NCBI GenBank assembly: GCA_903879645.1
Contig: CAIRMK010000412.1
Span: forward strand, 1 to 33,109
Reading direction: 5' to 3'
DNA length: 33,109 nt
Source of the DNA: an uncultured Bacteroidota bacterium
GTDB lineage: Bacteria > Bacteroidota > Bacteroidia > Flavobacteriales > Flavobacteriaceae
The position numbers and the translations under genes are program-made. This document shows positions 14,781-22,710 of this stretch, piece by piece; positions within the stretch are counted from its first letter, which is position 1, and the number at the start of each line of letters is the position of its first letter. The notes under the pieces were generated by a model, which did no database searches, was not told the DNA's origin, and worked only from the letters and a program-made list of their open reading frames with translations.

Positions 14781-15008
14781 ATGCAATTACCAAAATTCGT
14801 ATTAGCAGACAATTCTGATTTTCCTGAAGATATATTCGTTATTCATTTAGATTTCCCTCGTTTTCTTATCAATTTAAAAGATGATGAAGTAGAGTTTTTG
14901 GAAGATTTAGAAGGAGAAGACGAAACCGAATTAGAATCGGAAATGGAGCATTTAATTACGCTGGCAGGAGAATTCTACGATAGAGAAATGAAAGCCTACG
15001 AAGATTAA
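14781..15008 (+). CDS. Small acidic conserved-looking protein
   Basis: The 75-residue protein is strongly acidic, with Asp/Glu making about a third of residues (DDEVEFLEDLEGEDETELES, EMEHLITLAGEFYDREMK). It has no signal peptide or membrane segment. It starts MQLPKFVLADNSDFPEDIFV, then VIHLDFPRFLINLK, which looks like a folded beta-rich N-terminus with an acidic helical tail. I know similar small proteins from Flavobacteria without function. The codon use and good start (ATG after a spacer with a -7 element) support a real gene. Its last 4 bp overlap the convergent meaB stop. Confidence 0.75.
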   Translation: MQLPKFVLADNSDFPEDIFVIHLDFPRFLINLKDDEVEFLEDLEGEDETELESEMEHLITLAGEFYDREMKAYED

Positions 15009-16093
15009 TTATTATATTTATCTAACAAAATCATAGCAGCTGCAAAAGGTGAGATTTCATTTTTTTGCACTGCTTTTTTGTTTTCTTCCAATAGTTTGAT
15101 AATCTCAGGATGGTTGTAGAAATTGGATTTCAATTGTTCGTTGATGGTTTCCATCATCCAAAATTGATTCTGATCTTGACGTTTTTCTTCAAAATAATGG
15201 TTGCCTTTTACCAATTCAAAATAATCAGAAATAGTATTCCAAACTTCATTGATTCCTTCTTTGGTATACGAACTGCAAGTCGCTGCAGTAGGAATCCAAC
15301 CCGACTTTTTAGCTGGGAATAAATGTAACGCTCGGTTGAATTCGGTTTTGGCTAGTTTTGCTCTATTGATATTATCACCATCGGCTTTGTTGATGACAAT
15401 AGCATCCGCCATTTCCATTATGCCTCGTTTAATACCTTGCAACTCATCTCCAGCCCCTGATATTTTCAATAACAAAAAGAAATCTACCATACTATGAACG
15501 GCAGTTTCGCTTTGTCCCACACCTACAGTTTCAATTATTATTGTATCAAAACCACAAGCTTCACAAAGAATAATCGTTTCTCTTGTTTTTCTAGCGACAC
15601 CACCAAGGGTTTCACCTGAAGCACTCGGACGAATAAAAGCATTTTCATCCTTAACAAGTTCTTCCATTCGGGTTTTATCACCTAAAATACTTCCATGAGA
15701 AATGGTGCTGCTAGGATCAACAGCCAAAACAGCGACTTTCTTTCCTAAATCGGTTAAGTGTTTTCCAAAGGCTTCAATAAACGTACTTTTTCCAACACCA
15801 GGAACACCTGTAATACCAATGCGAATTGAGTTATTAGCATGAGGCAAACACGCTTGAATAATCGCATTAGCTTTCTCTAAATGTTCAGGATTGGTGCTTT
15901 CAACTAAGGTAATGGAGCGGCTTAAAGCAATTTTATCGCCCTTTAAAATACCGTCAATCAATTCTTGTGCAGAAGGTTGTTCTTTTCTTTTTTGTTGGAT
16001 TACTTTCAAAGACGACCTACTCAATGACTGCGGTTGTTCCACACCATCTTTTTCCGATAACGCCGATTTACTTGGAGGTTGTTTCAATTTCAA
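15005..16093 (-). CDS. meaB: MeaB/ArgK-type GTPase chaperone of methylmalonyl-CoA mutase
   Basis: 362 residues; about 35 of these are a basic N-terminal extension. The P-loop is GVPGVGKS (96-103) within RIGITGVPGVGKSTFIEAFG. The Mg-binding motif is VLAVDPSSTISHGSILGDKT (122-141). A switch region reads FIRPSASGETLGGVARKTRE (153-172), a DxxG-equivalent ETVGVGQSE (188-196) and a nucleotide-specificity motif NKAD (235-238). MeaB-type proteins load and protect the adenosylcobalamin cofactor of methylmalonyl-CoA mutase. No mutase subunit lies in this window, so the client is encoded elsewhere. Its 3' end overlaps the small acidic gene by 4 bp in convergent orientation. The -7 element TAAATTTG (16114-16107 on the minus strand) precedes it. 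Confidence 0.95.
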   Translation of the reverse strand: MKLKQPPSKSALSEKDGVEQPQSLSRSSLKVIQQKRKEQPSAQELIDGILKGDKIALSRSITLVESTNPEHLEKANAIIQACLPHANNSIRIGITGVPGVGKSTFIEAFGKHLTDLGKKVAVLAVDPSSTISHGSILGDKTRMEELVKDENAFIRPSASGETLGGVARKTRETIILCEACGFDTIIIETVGVGQSETAVHSMVDFFLLLKISGAGDELQGIKRGIMEMADAIVINKADGDNINRAKLAKTEFNRALHLFPAKKSGWIPTAATCSSYTKEGINEVWNTISDYFELVKGNHYFEEKRQDQNQFWMMETINEQLKSNFYNHPEIIKLLEENKKAVQKNEISPFAAAMILLDKYNN

Positions 16094-16106
16094 AAGTTTT
16101 CTATCA

Positions 16107-16114
16107 CAAATTTA
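16107..16114 (-). promoter_or_regulatory. -7 element of the meaB gene
   Basis: The minus strand reads TAAATTTG, 14-21 bp before the ATG at 16093, implying a leader of only a few nucleotides. No clear TTG lies at the expected distance. Confidence 0.45.
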
Positions 16115-16272
16115 CATAAAAATAAGTCATTTAATAAAATTCTTTAGGAGCGAATCGCTTGCGAATTTTTGTATTCCTTTTTCCCGCTTTCCAAGTTACA
16201 AGGTAACTTCTCCAATCGGGGCTAGATAGTATTCGTCTTTTGCAAAATCATCATTCCAAAAGAATTATTTTG

Positions 16273-16307
16273 CTAATCACTAATTACTATTTACTAATCA
16301 CTATTTT
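16273..16307 (+). repeat. ACTAAT/TCACTATT low-complexity tract before the FAD-oxidase gene
   Basis: CTAATCACTAATTACTATTT and ACTAATCACTAT repeat with about 8- to 10-bp spacing. A very similar tract (AACTAATCACTATTCAC) occurs before guaB at 28001. Confidence 0.6.
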
Positions 16308-16338
16308 TTTTCTATTTTTACTTCTCAATTTACACAAA

Positions 16339-17742
16339 ATGCAACTCAATCCAGAAATACTTCAAAAACTAACGGCTATAGTTGGTGAATCCTATATTTT
16401 CAAAGATCAAGAAACACGCAATCACTACGGACATGACGAAACCGAAGATTATGTTTTTCCGCCGCATGTGGTTTTAAAACCGGCTAATGCTCAAGAGATT
16501 TCTGAGATTTTAAAAGTAGCCAATACATTTAAAATTCCAACCACTCCCATAGGAGCTAGAACAGGTTTGAGTGGTGGTGCATTGAGTATTTATCAAGGCA
16601 TTGGATTGTCGATGGAACGGTTGAATGCCATTCTAGAAATCGATGAACAAAATCTTCAAGTCATTGTGGAACCAGCCGTTATTACGCAAGTATTGCGCGA
16701 GGCAGTTGCTGAAAAAGGACTGTTTTATCCGGTTGATCCAAGCAGTCAAGGAAGTTGCTGGATTGGAGGCAACGTCGCTGAAAATTCCGGAGGCGCCAGA
16801 GCTGTTAAATATGGTGTCACCAAAGATTATGTTCTCAATTTAGAAGTCGTTTTGCCAAACGGAGAAATCATTTGGACCGGTGCCAACACTTTAAAAAACT
16901 CAACGGGGTATAATCTAACCCAATTGATGGTGGGAAGTGAAGGAACATTAGGTGTGATAACCAAAGTCGTTTTAAAGTTGCTTCCTCAAAACTCTCATAA
17001 TGTATTGATGTTAGTGCCTTTTTATAAAGCCAGTCAAGCGTGTGAGGCGGTGTCTGCTATTTTTAGAGCGGGAATTATTCCAAGTGCTTTAGAGTTTATG
17101 GAGCGCGATGCGATAGATTGGGCATTGAAATTTGTTGACGGACTCAATGTTCAAGTGGAGGATAAAGTAGAAGCCCATCTTTTAATTGAAGTAGATGGCA
17201 ACTATCCGGACATTTTAATGCAAGAAGCCGAAAAAATAATGGGGGTAGTAGAGCAATTTGAAATCGATGAGGTTTTATTTGCCGATACGGAAGACCAGAA
17301 AAATGCCTTGTGGAAAATGCGTCGTTCGGTAGCTGAAGCGGTAAAATCAAATTCTATTTATAAAGAAGAAGATACGGTAGTGCCCAGATATGTATTGCCA
17401 GAATTATTAAGTGGAATCAAAAAAGCAGGGGCTAAATACGGATTCAAATCGGTTTGTTACGGACATGCAGGCGATGGTAATCTGCATGTGAATATCATAA
17501 AAGGAGACATGTCGGATGAAAATTGGGAAACGGAAGTACCCAAAGGAATTCGTGAAATATTCCAATTAACTGTGGCTTTAAAAGGGACACTTTCTGGTGA
17601 ACACGGCATTGGTTTTGTTCAAAAAAACTATATGAATATTGCTTTTTCAAAAGTGCATTTAGAATTGATGGAACGCATTAAATATGTTTTCGACCCTAAT
17701 AACATTCTAAATCCTGGAAAGATTTTTCCTGATGAGGTATAA
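16339..17742 (+). CDS. FAD-binding oxidase, glycolate oxidase / D-lactate dehydrogenase subunit GlcD type
   Basis: Starting at the ATG at 16339, the protein has 467 residues, beginning MQLNPEILQKLTAIVGESYI. An earlier ATG at 16240 adds 33 residues made of low-complexity sequence and is unlikely. The FAD_binding_4 domain (about 40-215) carries FKIPTTPIGARTGLSGGALS, PVDPSSQGSCWIGGNVAENS and LTQLMVGSEGTLGVIT. The FAD-oxidase C-terminal domain has YGHAGDGNLHVNIIKGD and LSGEHGIGFVQK, matching the HxGDGNxH and GEHG motifs. It oxidises a 2-hydroxy acid such as D-lactate or glycolate. No glcE/glcF partners are adjacent, which fits a stand-alone D-lactate dehydrogenase. A perfect palindrome terminator follows. 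Confidence 0.93.
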   Translation: MQLNPEILQKLTAIVGESYIFKDQETRNHYGHDETEDYVFPPHVVLKPANAQEISEILKVANTFKIPTTPIGARTGLSGGALSIYQGIGLSMERLNAILEIDEQNLQVIVEPAVITQVLREAVAEKGLFYPVDPSSQGSCWIGGNVAENSGGARAVKYGVTKDYVLNLEVVLPNGEIIWTGANTLKNSTGYNLTQLMVGSEGTLGVITKVVLKLLPQNSHNVLMLVPFYKASQACEAVSAIFRAGIIPSALEFMERDAIDWALKFVDGLNVQVEDKVEAHLLIEVDGNYPDILMQEAEKIMGVVEQFEIDEVLFADTEDQKNALWKMRRSVAEAVKSNSIYKEEDTVVPRYVLPELLSGIKKAGAKYGFKSVCYGHAGDGNLHVNIIKGDMSDENWETEVPKGIREIFQLTVALKGTLSGEHGIGFVQKNYMNIAFSKVHLELMERIKYVFDPNNILNPGKIFPDEV

Positions 17743-17749
17743 TATAACT

Positions 17750-17781
17750 AAAAAGGCACCCTTCATGAAGGGTGCCTTTTT
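17750..17781. terminator. Perfect palindrome terminator (bidirectional)
   Basis: AAAAAGGCACCCTTC and GAAGGGTGCCTTTTT flank a central AT: a 32-bp perfect palindrome with a 14-16-bp stem. It separates the convergent FAD-oxidase and tpiA genes and works for both. Confidence 0.92.
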
Positions 17782-17802
17782 AATTTAAAAACCTTATGTT
17801 TT

Positions 17803-18558
17803 TTATCTTATTCCGTTTACAATGCCAACGAAGTCGTCTGCTTTCAAGGCAGCACCACCAATTAAGCCACCATCAACATCTGGTTTTCCAAATATTTCTT
17901 TAGCATTATCAGGTTTAACACTTCCGCCATAAAGAATAGAAACATCTTCTGCAACATTACTTCCAAAACGGGTGCGTACAGTTTCTCTAATGAATTCGTG
18001 CATTTCTTGCGCTTGTTCAGGTGAAGCAGTTTCTCCGGTTCCAATAGCCCAAACTGGCTCATAAGCCAAAATGATGTTTTCCCAAGCTTCATTACTAATG
18101 TGGAACAATCCATCACGCAATTGGTTTTCAACAACATTAAAATGTTGGTTGTTTTGACGGTCTTTTAATTCTTCTCCAAAGCAAAAAATCACAGTCATGT
18201 TGTGTTTCAAAGCAGTATCCACTTTAAAAGCCAATAAGGCATCTGTTTCTCCAAAATAAGCTCTTCTTTCTGAATGACCTAAAATAACGGTATTAACGCC
18301 AATACTAGTTAGCATACCGGCTGAAATTTCACCCGTATAAGCTCCGTTTTCTGCTTGGTGCATGTTTTGTGCCGCAATGGTAATATTGGTAAATTCAACG
18401 TGGTCAGCAGCCGATGCCAAGTTTACAAATGTTGGAGCCACAATAATTTGTGCTTCTACATCATGTGGTAATTTAGTAATTAAATCATTTAATAAATCTT
18501 CAGTTTCTTCGGCATTTTTATTCATTTTCCAGTTACCGGCAACAATTTTAGTTCTCAT
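17803..18558 (-). CDS. tpiA: Triosephosphate isomerase
   Basis: 251 residues, the usual length. It interconverts dihydroxyacetone phosphate and glyceraldehyde 3-phosphate in glycolysis. The N-terminal strand AGNWKMN places N9 and K11. The electrophile H95 lies in LGHSERR (94-99) and the catalytic base E167 in AYEPVWAIGTG (166-176), which also starts flexible loop 6. The phosphate-binding C-terminal motifs are ILYGGSVKPDN and DGGLIGGAALKADDF. The ATG at 18558 overlaps the TAA stop of the preceding TlpA-like gene by one base (TAATG), so the two are translationally coupled. It is the last gene of the operon starting at 20422. Confidence 0.97.
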   Translation of the reverse strand: MRTKIVAGNWKMNKNAEETEDLLNDLITKLPHDVEAQIIVAPTFVNLASAADHVEFTNITIAAQNMHQAENGAYTGEISAGMLTSIGVNTVILGHSERRAYFGETDALLAFKVDTALKHNMTVIFCFGEELKDRQNNQHFNVVENQLRDGLFHISNEAWENIILAYEPVWAIGTGETASPEQAQEMHEFIRETVRTRFGSNVAEDVSILYGGSVKPDNAKEIFGKPDVDGGLIGGAALKADDFVGIVNGIR

Positions 18559-19061
18559 TATTCTAGTGTTTTTAAAGTAGCATTTATTTTATCAAATTCG
18601 GTTTCTATTGCATGATACAATTCGACTTTTCCTTTTTTATTAATGATGATGTATCTGGGAATCCAATCCAGACCAATTGATTTTCCAAAGGCACCTTTCA
18701 TACCTTCCGTATCATTTACCCAGTAGTGTTCTCCTTTTAAATCGTGTTTTGCAATTCCGGCTTTCCATTTGTCAAAGGTTTTGTCCATGGAAACAAACAA
18801 ATAAACTACATTTGGATTATTGGCTTGTAATTCTTTTACTTTTGGCATAGCGCCCACACAATCACCACACCAAGAGGCCCAAACTTCCATGACAATAGTT
18901 TTGCCTTTGTATTTTTCAAGCACCTCCTTGAATTTAACTTCCTTGCCATCAATGTCTGTCAATTTTTGTGTTTGACTTTCTTTGGAGAACGACTTATTTT
19001 GTGCATTAGAACAAGATATTGATGTTATAATGATAGTGAACAATACTAGTATTTTTTTCAT
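18558..19061 (-). CDS. Thioredoxin-fold lipoprotein or secreted TlpA-like protein
   Basis: 167 residues. The hydrophobic N-terminus (MKKILVLFTIIITSISCSNA) is a signal peptide, with Cys17 in a weak lipobox context (SISC). The thioredoxin active site is EVWASWCGDCVGAMPKV with Cys65 and Cys68. The cis-Pro loop is LDWIPRYIIINKKG. The family reduces or exchanges disulfides in the periplasm. The neighbours are DoxX-type redox membrane proteins upstream and tpiA downstream; the operon is compact, with only 29 bp to the next gene upstream. CGDC rather than CGPC or CxPC is a less common active-site variant. Confidence 0.9.
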   Translation of the reverse strand: MKKILVLFTIIITSISCSNAQNKSFSKESQTQKLTDIDGKEVKFKEVLEKYKGKTIVMEVWASWCGDCVGAMPKVKELQANNPNVVYLFVSMDKTFDKWKAGIAKHDLKGEHYWVNDTEGMKGAFGKSIGLDWIPRYIIINKKGKVELYHAIETEFDKINATLKTLE

Positions 19062-19090
19062 AGCTTATTTTTTTAACAAAGTTAGGTAAT

Positions 19091-19318
19091 TTAAAGGTTG
19101 GTTGCCTTGTGAAAACGACTAATCCATTTTAATAGTAAAAGACAATTCACGACAATGACCAAAAATCCGATTACAGGATAGAGCGGTAATTCTAGTATTT
19201 TCAAATTGCTTTTGAGAGTGGTCAAATAAATGCCAATCTTCATAAAAACTAAGCAAATGAAAATATTGAAAAGAGCTTTCGCTTTTTCTTTAACTATTAT
19301 TTTAATACGATTAATCAA
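19091..19318 (-). CDS. Small two-helix membrane protein in the redox operon
   Basis: 75 residues with two hydrophobic stretches: about 15-34 (ALFNIFICLVFMKIGIYLTT) and about 44-64 (LELPLYPVIGFLVIVVNCLL). The longest frame starts at a TTG (19318-19316), directly abutting the TAA of the DoxX-type gene with no gap, which suggests translational coupling. A shorter version would start at an internal ATG (Met26 of this frame) and lose half of the first helix. I do not recognise a family. Its place between the DoxX-thioredoxin fusion and the TlpA-like gene suggests a role with them. Confidence 0.6.
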   Translation of the reverse strand: MINRIKIIVKEKAKALFNIFICLVFMKIGIYLTTLKSNLKILELPLYPVIGFLVIVVNCLLLLKWISRFHKATNL

Positions 19319-20422
19319 TTATTTTTTTAATTCGGAATACGGTTTTTTCAAATAGACTGCCAAATCAGCTCCGTTAAATTTGTTGTCTTTGATTCCATCG
19401 TAGTATTTAATTTCATTGCCATTCCAAAAATATTTTACCCCTGGTGTATCTCTATTTTTGCCAAGAATGTTCCAAAAAGGAATGATTTCAATGATTTTAT
19501 AAGGATAAGTAGCTCCTGCTTCTTTAAAGAATTCCGGAATCAAATCAGGTTCCTCGTTCATAAAAAGAATGGAAAGAGGAGGTAGGCTTGCGTCTTTCTT
19601 TCTCATCTCTGTCAACTCCTTAGCCGCAGCTCTACAATGGTCGCAACCTGGAACAAAATAACAAAGAATCTTTTTCCCTTTATCAATCCCAGGAAAATAC
19701 TTCGCATTTCCCGATTTAACATTTTTAGGTTCGTTAGTATTGGTAACTTCTACTTTTTTAACGGAATCTTTTTTTATTGCTACAGTAGGTGTTTTCGTTT
19801 TTACGGTATCCAGTGGAGCCGTAGTATTCGAAATAGTATCTTGAGGTGTTTCTGAAACAGGAGAAACGCTAAAGTTTGAGGCAGGTGGTTGTATAGGCGC
19901 CAACATAAAAATCCACAATATAGTAGCAAAAAGTATGGTTGTCAACACCCAGAAATTACCATTAGGCGCCACTTTAGGTAAAAGCGAAAACAGGTAAATT
20001 AAAAGACCGATAGCCACAATGTTTTTAAGAATTGCTTCAATGGGTGTCATAGGAAATAATTCACCAAAGCAACCGCAATTACCCGTGTTTCCACCACTTA
20101 AGAATGTAACATACGAGAGATGTCCAATAAATACAGCTAACATTAAAATAGTAACCGGAATTAGAAATTTGCGCAACCAGTTGTTTTGCAATAACAATAA
20201 TCCCAAAGCCAATTCAATTCCGATAAGCGTTCGTGAAAAATAAGGAGCAAAACCTTCTGAAAAACCCATAGGATACAGTTGTTTTACTTCAAAAGTTGAA
20301 ATAGCAAAATAAGGAGAATCTAATAAATGACCTTTTGAAAGTTTAGCCAGCGCTGAGATAATAAATAAAGCAGCTACAATAATTCTTAAAGTCCAAGCAA
20401 TGTATGATTTTTTAGTTTCCAT
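19319..20422 (-). CDS. DoxX/MauE-type membrane protein fused to a thioredoxin-like domain (BT_3928-like)
   Basis: 367 residues. An N-terminal DoxX/MauE-like membrane domain (1-180) has four or more transmembrane helices, with redox-type Cys in GNTGNCGCFGELFPMT (Cys116 and Cys118). A Thr/Lys/Val-rich periplasmic linker (about 180-245) leads to a thioredoxin-like domain with Cys260-Asp-His-Cys263 in YFVPGCDHCRAAAKELTEMR, then PPLSILFMNEEPDLIPEFFK and a cis-Pro-like TPGVKYFWNG. The pair of Cys motifs suggests electron relay from the membrane domain to periplasmic thioredoxins, including the downstream TlpA-like protein (inference). The gene order DoxX-fusion, TlpA, tpiA is, from memory, conserved in Bacteroidetes. 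Confidence 0.88.
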   Translation of the reverse strand: METKKSYIAWTLRIIVAALFIISALAKLSKGHLLDSPYFAISTFEVKQLYPMGFSEGFAPYFSRTLIGIELALGLLLLQNNWLRKFLIPVTILMLAVFIGHLSYVTFLSGGNTGNCGCFGELFPMTPIEAILKNIVAIGLLIYLFSLLPKVAPNGNFWVLTTILFATILWIFMLAPIQPPASNFSVSPVSETPQDTISNTTAPLDTVKTKTPTVAIKKDSVKKVEVTNTNEPKNVKSGNAKYFPGIDKGKKILCYFVPGCDHCRAAAKELTEMRKKDASLPPLSILFMNEEPDLIPEFFKEAGATYPYKIIEIIPFWNILGKNRDTPGVKYFWNGNEIKYYDGIKDNKFNGADLAVYLKKPYSELKK

Positions 20423-20497
20423 TTAAAAATGAATTATTTTTAAACCAGTAAGGAATTAAGTAGAATTTTAATTTTTATTAGTTTAAGGTTTATAGTA

Positions 20498-20505
20498 CAA
20501 ATATA
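20498..20505 (-). promoter_or_regulatory. -7 element of the DoxX / TlpA / tpiA operon
   Basis: The minus strand reads TATATTTG. It lies 76-83 bp before the ATG at 20422, predicting a leader of about 70 nt. No TTG at the ideal spacing is visible. Confidence 0.5.
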
Positions 20506-20545
20506 CGCAGTTAAGTAAATACTTTTGTTAATGAATTGTTATTTG

Positions 20546-21088
20546 CTATTTAATCTTTCCCATTAAAATTAGTGCAAATACCGAATAATTTATCATGTCT
20601 TGATAATTGGCATCGATACCTTCTGAAACTAATGTTTTTCCTTTGTTGTCTTCAATTTGTTTCACACGAAGTAATTTTTGTAGAATCAAATCGGTTAATG
20701 AACTCACTCTCATTTCGCGCCAAGCTTCCCCGTAATCATGGTTTTTGTCTTCCATCAATTGTTTGGTTAAGGCTATTTTTTCGTCATATAATTTTACTGC
20801 TTTTGCAGTATTCAAATCGGGTTGTTCTACCACGCCCAATTCCAATTGAATCAACGCCATGATACAATAGTTGATAATTCCAATGAATTCTCCGGTTTCG
20901 TCCTCGTCTACTTTTCTTATTTCATTTTCCTGTAGACTTCTAATGCGTTGCGCTTTAATGAAAATTTGGTCGGTTAATGATGGCAAACGTAAAATGCGCC
21001 AAGCACTTCCATAATCCGTCATTTTTTTGCTAAACAAATCACGGCAAATGCCAATTACTTTATCGTATTCTTGTGAAGTATTCTTCAT
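20546..21088 (-). CDS. DUF1599 domain protein
   Basis: 180 residues from the ATG at 21088 (MKNTSQEYDKVIGICRDLFS). A longer frame from 21199 would run through the promoter of the divergent folP gene and is unlikely. The DUF1599 motif occurs twice: KKMTDYGSAWRILRLPSLTD (about 20-39) and EDKNHDYGEAWREMRVSSLT (about 112-131). Each copy has DYGxAWR followed by R(L/V)xSLTDxIxxKxxR. So the protein is an internal duplication of a helical domain (the second helix pair is IINYCIMALIQLEL / MINYSVFALILMG). The function is not established. DUF1599 is often found next to folP in Bacteroidetes. The gene runs opposite to folP from a shared promoter region. Confidence 0.88.
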   Translation of the reverse strand: MKNTSQEYDKVIGICRDLFSKKMTDYGSAWRILRLPSLTDQIFIKAQRIRSLQENEIRKVDEDETGEFIGIINYCIMALIQLELGVVEQPDLNTAKAVKLYDEKIALTKQLMEDKNHDYGEAWREMRVSSLTDLILQKLLRVKQIEDNKGKTLVSEGIDANYQDMINYSVFALILMGKIK

Positions 21089-21102
21089 TAATGGTATCTT
21101 TG
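21071..21102 (+). promoter_or_regulatory. Promoter of folP
   Basis: TTG at 21071-21073, a 21-bp spacer and TATCTTTG at 21095-21102. It overlaps the start of the divergent DUF1599 gene, so expression of the two may be linked. The leader to the folP start is about 55 nt. Confidence 0.65.
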
Positions 21103-21115
21103 TATGAATTTTGTT

Positions 21116-21123
21116 CAAAAGTA
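21116..21123 (-). promoter_or_regulatory. -7 element of the DUF1599 gene
   Basis: The minus strand reads TACTTTTG, 28-35 bp before the ATG at 21088. It is face to face with the folP -7 element, 13 bp apart. Confidence 0.5.
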
Positions 21124-21163
21124 AAGAATATTTTTTTGAATGAAGAATGATGATTAACGAATT

Positions 21164-22003
21164 TTGAATTTGAAAACTACAATTAACTGTAAAGGTCAAC
21201 TTATCGATTTAACTGAGCCTAAAGTAATGGGGATACTCAATATAACTCCCAATTCTTTTTTTGATGGAGGCAAACATTCCGACCTCAAGGCAATCTTATC
21301 TCAAGTTGAAAAAATGCTTTCTGAAGGCGCAACCTTTATTGATATTGGAGGATATTCTAGTAAACCTAGTGCTGAATTTGTTTCCGAAGATGAAGAATTA
21401 GAGCGCTTGCTTCCAGTGGTGCAACAAATTGTTCGTGAGTTTCCAACAGCAATTCTTTCTATTGATACCTTCCGAAGTAAGGTTGCACAAGCTACAATTG
21501 AAAATGGTGCTGCCATAATCAATGATATTTCGGCTGGAAAACTAGATGATACCATGCTTGAAACAGTAGCTCAGCTTCAAGTGCCTTACATTATGATGCA
21601 TATGAAAGGAACACCACAAACCATGCAATCCATGGCGCAATATGGCAATATTGTTAAAGAAATGGTGTTTTATTTTTCTGAGCGAGTGGCCCAAGCAAGA
21701 AGCCTTGGTATCAACGATATAATTATTGATCCAGGATTCGGATTTGCAAAAACAATCCAACAAAATTTTGAGGTTTTAAATAAGTTAGAGTTGTTTCAAA
21801 TGTTGGAATTACCGCTATTGGCTGGAGTATCAAGAAAGTCAATGATCTACAGAACGCTAGAGACCACTCCTGAATTTGCATTAAACGGAACCACGTCTTT
21901 AAACACCATCGCTTTATTGAAAGGTGCTAAAATCTTACGGGTCCACGATGTAAAAGAAGCAGTAGAATGCGTTACATTGTACCATCAATTAAATATAAAA
22001 TAA
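21164..22003 (+). CDS. folP: Dihydropteroate synthase
   Basis: 279 residues. It condenses pterin pyrophosphate with p-aminobenzoate in folate synthesis. Motifs in order: MGILNITPNSFFDGGKHSD (22-40), FIDIGGYSSKPSAEFV, LSIDTFRSKVA, INDISAGKLDD, MMHMKGTPQTMQ, IIDPGFGFAKT and AGVSRKSMIYR, with VHDVKEAVE at the end. No ATG is possible at the start: TAA at 21155 closes the frame upstream, and the first in-frame ATG falls inside the MGILN strand. Translation must therefore begin at TTG, 21164 or 21170. In many relatives the next gene is the diadenylate cyclase cdaA; here an intergenic repeat and a lipoprotein gene follow instead. Confidence 0.95.
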   Translation: MNLKTTINCKGQLIDLTEPKVMGILNITPNSFFDGGKHSDLKAILSQVEKMLSEGATFIDIGGYSSKPSAEFVSEDEELERLLPVVQQIVREFPTAILSIDTFRSKVAQATIENGAAIINDISAGKLDDTMLETVAQLQVPYIMMHMKGTPQTMQSMAQYGNIVKEMVFYFSERVAQARSLGINDIIIDPGFGFAKTIQQNFEVLNKLELFQMLELPLLAGVSRKSMIYRTLETTPEFALNGTTSLNTIALLKGAKILRVHDVKEAVECVTLYHQLNIK

Positions 22004-22004
22004 G

Positions 22005-22058
22005 CGTCAGTTCGCGTGTTTTTTATGTCATGTATTGAAATAAAAAATGTATCGAGAC
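22005..22058 (+). repeat. Intergenic repeat, copy 2
   Basis: It starts CGTCAGTTCGCGTG and ends TGTATCGAGAC, the same frame as the copy at 5429. It has an 8-bp stem TTTTTTAT/ATAAAAAA and a different 13-nt loop. It lies 2 bp after the folP stop and could terminate that transcript. Confidence 0.75.
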
Positions 22059-22077
22059 CATTTCAAATAATAATAAA

Positions 22078-22710
22078 ATGAAAAAATACAGTATTCTATT
22101 AATAGCATTCTTATTGTTGTCTTGCAACGGCAATAGAGACGTTCAACTTCCAAAAGCAAAGGGCACTATTGTAGCTGATGTTCAAGAGCATTCCCCAATT
22201 TATATTTTTTTCAAAGTAAACAAACAAGATACAATTGCCGATGTCAATAGAAAGAATGAAATAGTATCCACCAATTGGATTTTTAATATTGATAAACGGT
22301 TGCCTTTGCGATTAATTGTACCCGAATTGATTAAGTTACAAGCTAAAAAAGACGGAAGTATCCACAAAAATGAAGCCGCCGAAAACTTTTTTTCGTATGA
22401 CAACGAGCTAAAGAAAACTATGGCCTTTTTTCCCTTTACTAAAGTACACTATTTTGTAGCAAAGCCACAACCTAAGGGGGTTATCTATTTTAAGAAAGAC
22501 AACACGGTTTATGTTGATTTGGTTAAAGTCAAACCAGAGCAAATCCCTCTGTATCTTATTTCCATGAAAGGAACCGGATTACAAACATTTCATCTTTGTT
22601 TTGATAAAAATTGTAGTTATGATCAATACATCAAGGCTAAAGTGTTGACATACAATTTAAAAAACACCACTAAAGGAATCACATTCACTAATTCAGAATA
22701 CGTTTATTAA
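22078..22710 (+). CDS. Lipoprotein of unknown function
   Basis: 210 residues. The signal peptide ends in a good lipobox, LLLSC (Cys16; MKKYSILLIAFLLLSCNGNR), so it is anchored to a membrane, in Bacteroidetes often the outer membrane. The mature part is beta-rich and basic (ADVQEHSPIYIFFKVNKQD, NWIFNIDKRLPLRLIV, VHYFVAKPQPKGVIYFKKDN), ending FTNSEYVY. I recognise no domain. It starts 20 bp after the intergenic repeat. Its stop lies 21 bp from the restored rlmH stop; in the sequence as given the two frames overlap by 23 bp. Confidence 0.75.
   Translation: MKKYSILLIAFLLLSCNGNRDVQLPKAKGTIVADVQEHSPIYIFFKVNKQDTIADVNRKNEIVSTNWIFNIDKRLPLRLIVPELIKLQAKKDGSIHKNEAAENFFSYDNELKKTMAFFPFTKVHYFVAKPQPKGVIYFKKDNTVYVDLVKVKPEQIPLYLISMKGTGLQTFHLCFDKNCSYDQYIKAKVLTYNLKNTTKGITFTNSEYVY

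Noticed and set aside
16240-16338. N-terminal membrane segment on the FAD-oxidase
   Set aside because: The extra 33 residues come from the low-complexity promoter tract; the family starts near the ATG at 16339.
21089-21199. N-terminal extension of the DUF1599 protein
   Set aside because: It would be translated through the divergent folP promoter, and the DUF1599 start fits the ATG at 21088.
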